Both the position numbers and the translations under genes were made by a program. Positions 33,258-41,518 of a DNA stretch of 64,000 nt are shown piece by piece. Source of the DNA: Bradyrhizobium sp. WBAH42 (GTDB lineage Bacteria > Pseudomonadota > Alphaproteobacteria > Rhizobiales > Xanthobacteraceae). The notes below the pieces were generated by a model that was not told where the DNA came from, ran no database searches, and was given only the letters and a program-made list of their open reading frames with translations. Position 1 is the first letter of the stretch; each line of letters begins with the position of its first letter. The stretch lies in the NCBI RefSeq assembly GCF_024585265.1, contig NZ_CP036533.1, forward strand, positions 5,651,001-5,715,000, written 5' to 3'.

Positions 33258-33337
33258 CGTCATTGCGAGCGCAGCGAAGCAATCCAGTGTCTTTCCGCGG
33301 TGGGATTCTGGATTGCTTCGCTGCGCTCGCAATGACG
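33258..33337. repeat. Palindromic intergenic repeat, family A
   Basis: Left arm CGTCATTGCGAGCGCAGCGA and right arm TCGCTGCGCTCGCAATGACG are perfect complements over 20 bases, with inner AATCCAG and CTGGATT. This is the best-preserved copy of family A in the window. Confidence 0.9.
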
Positions 33338-33365
33338 CTGGGGAGATAGGTGCGCTACACTCTCT

Positions 33366-33501
33366 GGTGCCCCGGACGCAGCGCAGCGTCACTTCGACGG
33401 TGCGCTGCTGAGCCGGGGCCCATGTCTCCCAGCAATCCGTGCAGCGTGGGTCCCGGCCCTGCGCAGCAACGCAAGATGCGTTGCAGCGCGTCCGGGACAC
33501 C
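33366..33501. repeat. Palindromic intergenic repeat, family B
   Basis: Left arm GGTGCCCCGGACGCAGCGCA and right arm GCAGCGCGTCCGGGACACC. The inner part contains GCTGAGCCGGGGCCCATG and CGTGGGTCCCGGCCCTGCGC. It lies directly beside a family A copy and ends eight bases before the parC stop codon. Confidence 0.85.
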
Positions 33502-33509
33502 AGATCATC

Positions 33510-35768
33510 CTACCCGATCACCCGGCCGAACTTGTTCGACTTCGGAAAACCCTTGGGCGGCAGGCGGCCGGCGTCGGCGCGGGTGCCTTGCCACTCCGCG
33601 AGCTCCTTCATGGTCGCGGAGAATTCGCGTCCTGCGGAGTCCTTCCAGGTCAGGCCCGCCTTGGAGTCGAATACCGCAACGTCGGACAGACCGCCGTCCT
33701 TGTACTTCTGCAGCCGCACGCCGCGGCCGCGCGCCATTTCCGGCACCTGGTCGAGCGGGAAGACCAGCATCTTGCGGTTCTCGCCGATGACGGCGACGGT
33801 GTCGCCCGTCACCTCGGTGATCGCGCGCGCCTCGTTCGGCATGTCGACGTTGAGGACCTGCTTGCCCTTCTTGGTGGTGCCGACGCAATCGTCCTCGTTG
33901 ACCACAAAGCCCTGGCCCTCGTGGCTCGCGACCAGGAATTTGCGGCCACCCTTGTTGACGAACAGCGCGACGGGCGCGGCCTCCTGCTCCAGATCGATGA
34001 ACAGTCGGATCGGCTCGCCATGGCCGCGGCCGCCCGGCAGCTTCGCAACGTCGAGCGAGTAGAACTTGCCGTTGGTGGCGAACAGCAGCAGCTTCGAGGT
34101 CGTCTCGGCAAAGAACGCGAAGCCGAGCTTGTCATCCTGCTTGAAGGCGAGGCCCGAGAGATCCTCGACATGGCCCTTCATGGTGCGGATCCAGCCCTTG
34201 TCGGAGACGACGACAGTGACCGGCTCGCGCTCGACGAAGGCCTCCTCGATCGCGGCGAGGTCGTGCTCCGGCGCATCCGCAAAGGTGGTGCGGCGCTTGC
34301 CGAGCGGCGTCTTCGGCCCGAACATGTCGCGGACCTTGCCGACCTGCTCGCCGACCTTCTTCCACTGCTCGGACTCGGAGGCCAGCAGGGCCTGGATGCC
34401 CTTCAGCTCCTTGCGCAGATCCTTGTCCTCGGTGCGGATCTCCATTTCCTCGAGCTTGCGCAGATTGCGCAGCCGCATGTTGAGAATGGAGTCGGCCTGC
34501 AGGTCGGTGAGCTTGAACGCCTTCATCAAGGCCGGCTTCGGCTCGTCCTCGTTGCGGATGATCCGGATCACCTCGTCGATGTTGAGATAGGCGATCAGCA
34601 GACCGCCGAGGATTTCGAGCCGGTGCTCGATCTCGCCCTTGCGGTAATTGGTGCGACGGATCAGGACGTCGCGCAGATGATCGAGCCATTCGCGCAAGCA
34701 CTCCGCGAGCCCCACGACCTTGGGAATGCGGCCCTTGATCAGCACGTTGAGGTTCAGCGGAATCTTGTTTTCGAGCTCGGTGAGCCGGAACAGCGATTCC
34801 ATCATCAGCGCCGGATCGACGTTCTTCGACTTCGGCTCGATCACGATGCGGACGTCTTCGGCCGATTCGTCCCTGATGTCGCCGACCAGCGGCAGCTTCT
34901 TCTGGTCCAGCAGCTCGGCGACCTTCTCGATCAGGCGCGACTTCTGCACCAGGAACGGAATCTCGGTGACGACGACGACCCAGGTGCCGCGCGCACCCTC
35001 CTCCTGCGTCCACCGCGCACGGACGCGAAACGAGCCGCGGCCGGTGGTGTAGGCCTCCGCAATCGCCTGCTTGGAATCGACGATGATGCCGCCGGTCGGA
35101 AAATCCGGGCCCTTCACCCACTTCAGCAGCGCCTTCGACTTCGCGTCGGGCTTCTCGATCAGATGCAGCGCGGCATCGCACAGCTCGGCGGCATTGTGCG
35201 GCGGGATCGAGGTCGCCATGCCGACGGCGATGCCCTGTGCGCCGTTGGCGAGCAGGTTCGGGAAACCGCCCGGCAGCACGACGGGTTCTTTCGACTGGCC
35301 GTCGTAATTGGCGCGGAACTCGACGCCGTCCTCGTCGATGCCCTCGAGCAGAAGCCGCGCGACGTCGGTCATGCGCGCTTCGGTGTAGCGGTAGGCGGCG
35401 GGGTTATCGCCGTCGATATTGCCGAAATTGCCTTGGCCGTCGACCAGCGGATAGCGCGAGGAGAAATCCTGCGCGAGACGGACCATGGCGTCGTAGATCG
35501 CCTGGTCGCCATGCGGATGGAACGAGCCCATCACGTCGCCGACGATCTTGGCCGACTTCTTGAAGGGCGTGCCGGGGTCGAGCCTGAGCAGGCGCATGCC
35601 GTAGAGGATGCGCCGGTGCACCGGCTTCAGGCCGTCGCGCGCGTCCGGCAGCGCACGGTGCATGATGGTGGAGAGGGCATAAGCGAGATAGCGCTCTTCC
35701 AGCGCCTCACGCAGCGGCACCTCGTGGATTTCAGCCGGTTCTTCCGGCGGAACGATTCGTTTTCCCAT
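33510..35768 (-). CDS. parC: DNA topoisomerase IV subunit A
   Basis: ParC breaks and rejoins DNA to unlink daughter chromosomes, with ParE as partner. The 752-residue protein shows [22 protein letters not shown], the Mg/DNA loop [18 protein letters not shown] and the catalytic tyrosine Tyr128 in [11 protein letters not shown]. In the segment [15 protein letters not shown] the positions often changed in quinolone resistance are Ser82 and Asp88, both sensitive-type residues. The C-terminal beta-pinwheel repeats follow from about residue 495. Its start, [10 protein letters not shown] at 35768, is clear. Confidence 0.97.
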   Translation of the reverse strand: MGKRIVPPEEPAEIHEVPLREALEERYLAYALSTIMHRALPDARDGLKPVHRRILYGMRLLRLDPGTPFKKSAKIVGDVMGSFHPHGDQAIYDAMVRLAQDFSSRYPLVDGQGNFGNIDGDNPAAYRYTEARMTDVARLLLEGIDEDGVEFRANYDGQSKEPVVLPGGFPNLLANGAQGIAVGMATSIPPHNAAELCDAALHLIEKPDAKSKALLKWVKGPDFPTGGIIVDSKQAIAEAYTTGRGSFRVRARWTQEEGARGTWVVVVTEIPFLVQKSRLIEKVAELLDQKKLPLVGDIRDESAEDVRIVIEPKSKNVDPALMMESLFRLTELENKIPLNLNVLIKGRIPKVVGLAECLREWLDHLRDVLIRRTNYRKGEIEHRLEILGGLLIAYLNIDEVIRIIRNEDEPKPALMKAFKLTDLQADSILNMRLRNLRKLEEMEIRTEDKDLRKELKGIQALLASESEQWKKVGEQVGKVRDMFGPKTPLGKRRTTFADAPEHDLAAIEEAFVEREPVTVVVSDKGWIRTMKGHVEDLSGLAFKQDDKLGFAFFAETTSKLLLFATNGKFYSLDVAKLPGGRGHGEPIRLFIDLEQEAAPVALFVNKGGRKFLVASHEGQGFVVNEDDCVGTTKKGKQVLNVDMPNEARAITEVTGDTVAVIGENRKMLVFPLDQVPEMARGRGVRLQKYKDGGLSDVAVFDSKAGLTWKDSAGREFSATMKELAEWQGTRADAGRLPPKGFPKSNKFGRVIG

Positions 35769-35829
35769 GCCGCCCGGTTAAACCGTGGAAGCGAATCGGG
35801 CAAGGATCGAATGGTTCCCTGTGGGCGGC

Positions 35830-36117
35830 CTACTGGCCCGCCCAGCCGGCGGTGACCGTCTGGGTTTTGGCCGCACCCGGCGCTTGAGCGGGCGCCGGCA
35901 CATTGACCAGGCAACGGCGGGCGGCCTCGATCTCGGCCTCGGTGGCGCCATGGGACCGCGCCCATGTCTCTGCCGCGGCAGCGGAATATTTCGCGACGTA
36001 GTATCGCACCACCGTGCACGAGGCCCGGCGAAATACCCCGGGCTGCGGCTCGCCGGCCATGGCGTCGGGCGCGAAGGCAAGCAGCGTCGCGGACAAGGCG
36101 AATCCCTTGATCAACAT
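35830..36117 (-). CDS. Small secreted hypothetical protein, 95 aa
   Basis: Not recognised. A signal peptide (MLIKGFALSATLLAFAPDAMA, cut before GEPQP) leads to a small mature part of about 74 residues with two Cys (RRASCTVVRYYVAKYS and AARRCLVNVPAPAQAP), which could form one disulfide. The segment AAAETWARSHGATEAEIEAARRC is helical. It lies 61 bases upstream of parC on the same strand. The function is unknown. Confidence 0.7.
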   Translation of the reverse strand: MLIKGFALSATLLAFAPDAMAGEPQPGVFRRASCTVVRYYVAKYSAAAAETWARSHGATEAEIEAARRCLVNVPAPAQAPGAAKTQTVTAGWAGQ

Positions 36118-36218
36118 TTGGGCTGTCCCCCGATGTGGAACCTCGGGCCCAATTCAGCTCGGGCCGATTTGGTTCCCGGGAACTGCATGCCCCAGCGCAA
36201 AGCTGGGCAGCCGTTACG

Positions 36219-36971
36219 TCATGGCGCCGGGATCGCCGCCCTCGCCTGCTGCCGCATCAAGGCGTTGATGAAGCCGGCCCGCGCATCTGAATGGCCCTGG
36301 CCGCGCGGCTCCAGCACGTGGCGGAGCAGAAACAGGCCCGTGAGCCGAAAGCCGTCCTGGAGATCCTGCTCGGTAAGATCGCTCGCGGTTTCACCCTGGC
36401 GCAGGAACGGCGGCAGGCGCAACAGCCGGTCGCGCCACGGCTCGCCCGCGCCGCGCGATACCGCACCGCCGGATTTCGGCGAGACATAGATCAGGTCCGT
36501 GGTCTCGCCGGTCACCGTACAATTGTCCAGCGCCAGACCGAAACCCAGCTCGGCGAGCATCGCCAGCTCGAAATGGATCAGGTGCACGGCCGCGCTGCCG
36601 ATGTCGTCGAAATCGTCGAGCGAATGTTCGAGCAGCGCAAAGATGTCTTCATGCGGATCGCGCTCCGGCAAGAGCCGCGCGATCGAGGCGAGATGGGTGA
36701 CGCCATAGACGCCATGGGATGACCCCAGCAGCGTCGCCGCGCGCAGCTTCAGTCCCTCGATCGTATAAGTGCCCAGATGCTCGTCGAGCCGCGCCCGCCA
36801 CACCGCACTGACGCTGTTCCCCGGCTGCAGCAGCGGCCGCATCCGCGCGCCGGCCCCGCCGCGGACCAGCCCGAGATGCCGGCCATGCGCGCGCGTCAAG
36901 AGTTCGACGATGGCGCTAGACTCGCCATGCCGCCGAACCCCCAGCACGATGCCTTCATCGGACCATTCCAT
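36219..36971 (-). CDS. recO: DNA repair protein RecO
   Basis: RecO loads RecA with RecR in gap repair. The 250-residue protein starts with the OB-fold N-terminus [30 protein letters not shown] and carries the RecO linker region [25 protein letters not shown]. The C-terminal helical domain ends [23 protein letters not shown]. Length is normal for alphaproteobacteria. The family zinc cysteines are absent, as in many members. It lies in the repair/translation run with era and rnc, as in other alphaproteobacteria. Confidence 0.92.
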   Translation of the reverse strand: MEWSDEGIVLGVRRHGESSAIVELLTRAHGRHLGLVRGGAGARMRPLLQPGNSVSAVWRARLDEHLGTYTIEGLKLRAATLLGSSHGVYGVTHLASIARLLPERDPHEDIFALLEHSLDDFDDIGSAAVHLIHFELAMLAELGFGLALDNCTVTGETTDLIYVSPKSGGAVSRGAGEPWRDRLLRLPPFLRQGETASDLTEQDLQDGFRLTGLFLLRHVLEPRGQGHSDARAGFINALMRQQARAAIPAP

Positions 36972-37000
36972 GTGGGAATCTTATCGCATTTCGAGCTGTC

Positions 37001-37093
37001 GTAGGGTGGGCAAAGCGAAGCGTGCCCACCAATTTTCTGCGACCGAACATTGCGGTGGGCACGGCGCGCAAGGCGCGCCTTTGCCCACCCTAC
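37001..37093. repeat. Palindromic intergenic repeat, family D
   Basis: Left arm GTAGGGTGGGCAAAGCGAAG and right arm GCCTTTGCCCACCCTAC, with inner GTGCCCACC and GGTGGGCAC. It is the only copy of this family seen here and lies between recO and a membrane protein gene. Confidence 0.85.
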
Positions 37094-37109
37094 AGCACCG
37101 CACAAAATC

Positions 37110-37490
37110 TCAGGCGTTGAACCAGCCCTGCGCGTCGCCGCTGAAGGAGAAATAGAGGCCGATCGTCGTCAGCGCGCAGGAGACGATCTCGATGGCGCTG
37201 TCGAGCTCCAGTCCCTTCGCGCCGATGATCTGGCCGAGCGAGATCACCGACAGCACGAGGGCCGCCGCCAGCACCCAGCGCGGCCAGTTCTTGCGATGAT
37301 GCGCAGCCAGCCGGACGAAATAGAGCAGCAGGAGGATCATGCCCCCGGCGAGCAACGTCCCGGTCATGATCATCTGCTCGCTCACCTCGGCACTAGGCGT
37401 GCGGTCCTGCACGGCCACCGAGACGGCATCCAGCATCAACGATGCATAGAGCAGCGCTTCGAAGCGCTGGACGTTGACGGGTAGGCTCAT
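37110..37490 (-). CDS. Hypothetical membrane protein, 126 aa
   Basis: Not recognised. The product has about three to four hydrophobic segments: LLYASLMLDAVSVAV, MIMTGTLLAGGMILLLLYFVRL, WVLAAALVLSVISLGQIIG and IEIVSCALTTIGLYFSF. It starts MSLPVNVQRFEALLYASL and ends DAQGWFNA. It lies just downstream of era on the same strand, with a 21-base gap, so it probably belongs to the same mRNA. Function unknown. Confidence 0.75.
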   Translation of the reverse strand: MSLPVNVQRFEALLYASLMLDAVSVAVQDRTPSAEVSEQMIMTGTLLAGGMILLLLYFVRLAAHHRKNWPRWVLAAALVLSVISLGQIIGAKGLELDSAIEIVSCALTTIGLYFSFSGDAQGWFNA

Positions 37491-37511
37491 CGAATGCCGA
37501 TCTTTTCTTGG

Positions 37512-38438
37512 TTATTCTTTCGGGAAGTCCAGACCCATCTCGCGGTAGCGATCGGGATCGTCGCCCCAGTTCTCGCGCACCTTGACGAACAGGAACAGGT
37601 GCACCGGCACGTCCAGGATCTGCATCAGCTCCTTGCGCGAGTCGGCGCCGATCGACTTGATGGTGGCGCCGCCCTTGCCGAGCACGATCTTGCGCTGGCT
37701 TTCGCGCTCGACATAGATCGTCTGCTCGATCCGCACCGACTTGTCCTTGCGCTCCTCCCACTTGTCGGTCTCGACCGTGGACTGGTACGGCAATTCCTGG
37801 TGCAGCTTCTGATAGATCTTCTCGCGCGTGATCTCCGCCGCCAGCTGCCGCATCGGCGCGTCCGACATCTGGTCCTCAGGATAGAGGAACGGGCCCGGCG
37901 GCACCATGTCCGCGAGCGTCTTGCGGATGTCGTCGACGCCGTCGCCCGAGATCGCCGATATCATGAACGTCCGCACGAAGCTCATGCGCTCGTTCGCGGC
38001 CTGCGCCAGGGCCAACAGCTTCTCGCGCTGGACCAGATCGACCTTGTTGATGACGAGGATCTTGTCGTGATTGACGCTGGCCGCCTTGGCGAGGATCGCC
38101 TCCGCCTCCTCGTCGATCCCGGTCTTGGCATCGAGCAGCACGCAGACGAGATCGGCATCGTGGGCCCCGCTCCAGGCGGTCGAGACCATGGCGCGGTCGA
38201 GCCGGCGCTTGGGCGAGAAGATGCCGGGCGTGTCGACCAGGATGATTTGCGCGTTGTTCTCGATGACGATGCCGCGGATCAGCGCGCGCGTGGTCTGCAC
38301 CTTGCGCGAGACGATCGTGACCTTGGCCCCGACCAGCGCGTTGACGAGCGTGGACTTGCCGACATTCGGCGCGCCGATCAGCGCGACGAAACCACAGCGC
38401 GTCGCGCTGGGTGCCTCGCCGCTTGCTTCAACCATCAT
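37512..38438 (-). CDS. era: GTPase Era
   Basis: Era binds the 3' end of 16S rRNA and helps 30S maturation. The 308-residue protein has the G domain with GAPNVGKSTLVNAL (G1), DTPGIF (G3) and NKVDL (G4), then the C-terminal KH domain with RKIVLGKGGATIKSIG. Length is normal. It overlaps the rnc stop by 11 bases and follows it in the usual lepB-rnc-era-recO order. It has an N-terminal tail of about 15 residues (MMVEASGEAPSATRCG). Confidence 0.97.
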   Translation of the reverse strand: MMVEASGEAPSATRCGFVALIGAPNVGKSTLVNALVGAKVTIVSRKVQTTRALIRGIVIENNAQIILVDTPGIFSPKRRLDRAMVSTAWSGAHDADLVCVLLDAKTGIDEEAEAILAKAASVNHDKILVINKVDLVQREKLLALAQAANERMSFVRTFMISAISGDGVDDIRKTLADMVPPGPFLYPEDQMSDAPMRQLAAEITREKIYQKLHQELPYQSTVETDKWEERKDKSVRIEQTIYVERESQRKIVLGKGGATIKSIGADSRKELMQILDVPVHLFLFVKVRENWGDDPDRYREMGLDFPKE

Positions 38439-39294
38439 TGCCGCCGCCGACGCCTTCGCGTTCGATCATCACTGAGGCTGCCACCTTCTCTGCCGCGCGC
38501 TTGCTGCCGCCGATGCCCTCGGCAGGCGCCAGGCCCGGCAGATCGACGGCGACACGGAACTGCGGATCGTGATGCGGGCCGGTACGCTCGACCTCGCGAT
38601 AGACAGGCGTCGGCAGCCCCTTGCCTTGCGCCCATTCCTGCAGCACGGTCTTGGGATCGCGCAACGGACGGCGCGGCTTGTGCATACGCTCGGTCCAGTT
38701 ACGCTTGACGAATTCGGCCGCCGCCGCATGGCCGCCGTCGAGGTAGACGGCGCCGATCACGGCCTCGCAGATGTCGCCGAGAATGGATTTGCGCAGGCGG
38801 GCATCGGCACTGGAGCCGACCGAGCCCAGCTTGATGTCGTCGACGAGACCGAGCGACTTGGCGACGTCCGCGCAGCTCTCCTTGCGCACGAGCTCGGCAA
38901 GACGCTTCGACAGCTCGCCTTCGTCGGCGTTCGGGAAGGCGTGATAGAGCATGTCCGAGACGACGAGGCCGAGCACGTGGTCGCCGAGGAATTCCAGCCG
39001 CTGATAACTGTCGCCGCGCTTGCGCCCGGACTTCAGGGCCGAGACATGCGTGATCGCCTGCATCAAGAGGTTCGGGTCAGTGAAGCTGTGGCCGATGCGC
39101 GCTTCGACCGCCGCATTCGCGTCCGTGCCCTTGGCCTTGCTGCTCCGCGCCCGCTTCTTCTTCGCAGGCGCCTTGTCTGCAGATGCCTTGTCGGCCGGTG
39201 TTTTGTTTGCGGGCGACTTGGTCGCGGCTTCCCCTTCGGGGCCCGCCTGCGCCTCGATTGGTTGGGTCGCGATGTCCTTTGCTTCGTCTTTCAT
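38428..39294 (-). CDS. rnc: Ribonuclease III
   Basis: RNase III cleaves double-stranded RNA in rRNA precursors and many mRNAs. The 288-residue form has the signature YQRLEFLGDHVLGLVVSDML and the second acidic pair in ILGDICEAVIGAVYLDGG. A double-stranded RNA-binding domain follows. The N-terminus carries about 70 extra residues rich in Lys, Ala, Asp and Pro before the domain, and is probably disordered. The ATG at 39294 overlaps the lepB stop (ATGA), which supports it; an earlier in-frame start lies inside lepB. Confidence 0.95.
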   Translation of the reverse strand: MKDEAKDIATQPIEAQAGPEGEAATKSPANKTPADKASADKAPAKKKRARSSKAKGTDANAAVEARIGHSFTDPNLLMQAITHVSALKSGRKRGDSYQRLEFLGDHVLGLVVSDMLYHAFPNADEGELSKRLAELVRKESCADVAKSLGLVDDIKLGSVGSSADARLRKSILGDICEAVIGAVYLDGGHAAAAEFVKRNWTERMHKPRRPLRDPKTVLQEWAQGKGLPTPVYREVERTGPHHDPQFRVAVDLPGLAPAEGIGGSKRAAEKVAASVMIEREGVGGGNDG

Positions 39295-40055
39295 CGGACG
39301 ATTTTGAAGAAGCGATTCCAGCGCACCGCCCACGGCCAGCGCCAGAACATCCAGGCATGCTCGCCTTCAGCGATCGAGAAGAAGATCATCTGGGCGCGGC
39401 CGATCAAGTTCTCCTGCGGGACATAGCCGACCTGGCCGAGAAAGCGGCTATCGGTGGAATTGTCGCGGTTGTCACCCATCATGAAGAAGCGGCCGGCCGG
39501 CACGGTGTAGACGTTGGTGTTGTCCATGTAGCCGTTGTCGGCGCAGTCCAGCGTCTCATAGGACACGCCGTTCGGCAGCGTCTCCTTCCAGCGCTTCACC
39601 CGGGAGATGCCGCCGCCCTCCGAGCCGCAGGGATCCTCGCCGACATATTCGCTCATGCGCTGCCGCTCGACAGGCACATCGTTGATGTAGAGCAGCCCGT
39701 CCCGCATCTGGATGCGGTCGCCGGGAAGCCCGATCACGCGCTTGATGTAGTCGGTGGAATCGTCCTTCGGCAGGCGGAACACGACGATGTCGCCGCGGGC
39801 CGGGTCCGAGCCCCAGATCCGTCCCGAGAACAGCGGCGGCGAGAACGGAATCGAAAAATGGCTGTAGCCGTAGGAATATTTCGAGACGAACAGATAGTCG
39901 CCGACCAGCAACGTCGCCTTCATCGAGCCGGACGGGATGTTGAAGGGCTGAAACAGGAAGGTGCGGATCACGAGCGCGATCAGGAGAGCATGAATGACGA
40001 CCCGGATCGTTTCGCCGACGCCGCTCTCAGTTTTCGTTCCTGAAGTCACGCTCAT
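39291..40055 (-). CDS. lepB: Signal peptidase I
   Basis: LepB removes signal peptides from secreted proteins at the outer face of the inner membrane. The 254-residue protein has an N-terminal membrane helix (VIHALLIALVIRTFLFQPF), the Ser box IPSGSMKATLLVGDYLFVSKY with the catalytic Ser, the Lys region RGDIVVFRLPKDDSTDYIKRVIGLPGD and box E GDNRDNSTDSR. Length fits the family. It is the first gene of the lepB-rnc-era run, coupled to rnc by an ATGA overlap. Confidence 0.97.
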   Translation of the reverse strand: MSVTSGTKTESGVGETIRVVIHALLIALVIRTFLFQPFNIPSGSMKATLLVGDYLFVSKYSYGYSHFSIPFSPPLFSGRIWGSDPARGDIVVFRLPKDDSTDYIKRVIGLPGDRIQMRDGLLYINDVPVERQRMSEYVGEDPCGSEGGGISRVKRWKETLPNGVSYETLDCADNGYMDNTNVYTVPAGRFFMMGDNRDNSTDSRFLGQVGYVPQENLIGRAQMIFFSIAEGEHAWMFWRWPWAVRWNRFFKIVR

Positions 40056-40304
40056 TGCTCTCTCAATTCCGGCCGGCGGTCACAGAGCGCCCTCCTGGCG
40101 CGAACAGCCCATCGCTTCGCGGCCCATGGAGATTGTCCTGATTCTGATAGTGGGGGCCAATTCCGGCGTAAAGCCGAATTCGCCCAAGCTGGTTTGCGTC
40201 GGCGGACTTTTAGACGGTTGTCGGAGGCCACGCAATCAAGGATCGCATCAAAACTGAATAAGGCATTGATTCCAAATACGAATTATAAAATCGACCGGAT
40301 CGCG

Positions 40305-40724
40305 TCAGGGCTTCGCCAAGGGCACGGCCGAAATGATGACGAAAGCCTGAGCCAGCGGCCAGTCGTCTGTGATCGAAAGGTCGATCCGCGCCTCGAATCC
40401 CTCCGGCGTCAGGGCCTGGAGCCGGGCCAGGGCCCCGCCGGTCAGCTGCATGGTCGGCCGCCCGCTGGGCAGGTTGACCACCCCCATGTCGCGCCACCAG
40501 ACGCCGCGCCTGATGCCGGTGCCGAGCGCCTTGGAGCAGGCCTCCTTGGCGGCGAAGCGCTTGGCGTAGGTCGCCACCACCATCTTCTCGTTCTTGGCCC
40601 GCCGCTCCGCCTTGGCCCGCTCGGCAGCGGTGAAAATGCGGTCGAGGAACCGCTCACCATGGCGCTCGATCACCCTGGCCACGCGGGTGATGTCGATCAA
40701 GTCGGAGCCGATGCCGATGATCAT
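40305..40724 (-). CDS. acpS: Holo-[acyl-carrier-protein] synthase
   Basis: AcpS attaches phosphopantetheine to ACP, needed for fatty-acid synthesis. The 139-residue product has [12 protein letters not shown] at the start, with a metal Asp, and [14 protein letters not shown], the second metal motif. Its ATG overlaps the pdxJ stop (ATGA), so it is coupled to pdxJ. The pdxJ-acpS-lepB-rnc-era order is common in alphaproteobacteria; about 250 bases separate acpS from lepB here. Confidence 0.96.
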   Translation of the reverse strand: MIIGIGSDLIDITRVARVIERHGERFLDRIFTAAERAKAERRAKNEKMVVATYAKRFAAKEACSKALGTGIRRGVWWRDMGVVNLPSGRPTMQLTGGALARLQALTPEGFEARIDLSITDDWPLAQAFVIISAVPLAKP

Positions 40725-41473
40725 GCCCGGCTCCGGCCCCGGTCCATCGCCGCGCGCATGCTGCGCACGGTCTCGGCCAGCCCCACGAACAGCGCCTCGC
40801 CGATCATGTAATAGCCGATGTTCAGCTCCATGATTTCCCGCAAGCCGGCGATCTTCTCCGCCGTCGCATAGTCCAGCCCGTGACCGGCGTGAACCTCAAG
40901 CCCCGCGTCCTTGGCCAGCTTCACCCCCGCCACGATCCGCCGCCATTCGGCCTCGGCCTTGTCGCTGTGGCCGTCGGTGACGGCATCGCACCAGGCGCCG
41001 GTGTGGATCTCGATCACGGGCGCGCGTAGCCGCGCCGCCATCTCGATCTGGGCGGGGTCGGCCGCAATGAACAGCGACACGCGGATGCCGGCCTCGTTCA
41101 ACCGCGCGATATAGGGCGCGAGCGCGTCGCGCTGGCCGACCAAATCCAACCCGCCTTCGGTCGTAACCTCCTGGCGCCGCTCCGGCACGAGGCACACCGC
41201 GTGCGGCTTGGTGGCGAGCGAGATCCGCATCATGTCGTCCGTTGCGGCCATCTCGAAATTGAGCGGCTTGGGTATCTCCGCCTTCAGGCGCGCCATGTCC
41301 TCGTCGCGGATGTGCCGGCGGTCCTCGCGCAAATGTGCGGTGATGCCGTCGGCGCCGGCCTCGATCGCGAGCAGCGCCGCGCGCACCGGATCGGGATGGC
41401 GGCCGCCGCGCGCGTTGCGCACGGTTGCAACGTGATCGATGTTGACGCCGAGGCGGAGCTTCGAAGCGGGCAT
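40721..41473 (-). CDS. pdxJ: Pyridoxine 5'-phosphate synthase
   Basis: PdxJ closes the ring of pyridoxine 5'-phosphate in vitamin B6 synthesis. The 250-residue TIM barrel starts [21 protein letters not shown], with the family's opening strand and His. It continues [19 protein letters not shown] and [13 protein letters not shown], and ends around [14 protein letters not shown] and [17 protein letters not shown]. All motifs and length are normal. It is coupled to acpS by a four-base overlap and lies 45 bases downstream of the rsh stop. Confidence 0.97.
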   Translation of the reverse strand: MPASKLRLGVNIDHVATVRNARGGRHPDPVRAALLAIEAGADGITAHLREDRRHIRDEDMARLKAEIPKPLNFEMAATDDMMRISLATKPHAVCLVPERRQEVTTEGGLDLVGQRDALAPYIARLNEAGIRVSLFIAADPAQIEMAARLRAPVIEIHTGAWCDAVTDGHSDKAEAEWRRIVAGVKLAKDAGLEVHAGHGLDYATAEKIAGLREIMELNIGYYMIGEALFVGLAETVRSMRAAMDRGRSRA

Positions 41474-41518
41474 TTCAGGACTCGCGAAATCAGAGGGAAC
41501 GGGGCATGCGAGATGCGC

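Larger units (their letters stand above)
33117..33509. other. Gene-free stretch between the SBP gene and parC, filled by repeats
   Basis: About 390 bases with no gene. Most of it is made of a family A repeat (33258-33337) and a family B repeat (33366-33501). The left 140 bases should hold the promoter of the binding-protein/GMC unit; no clear -35/-10 pair was seen. Confidence 0.75.
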
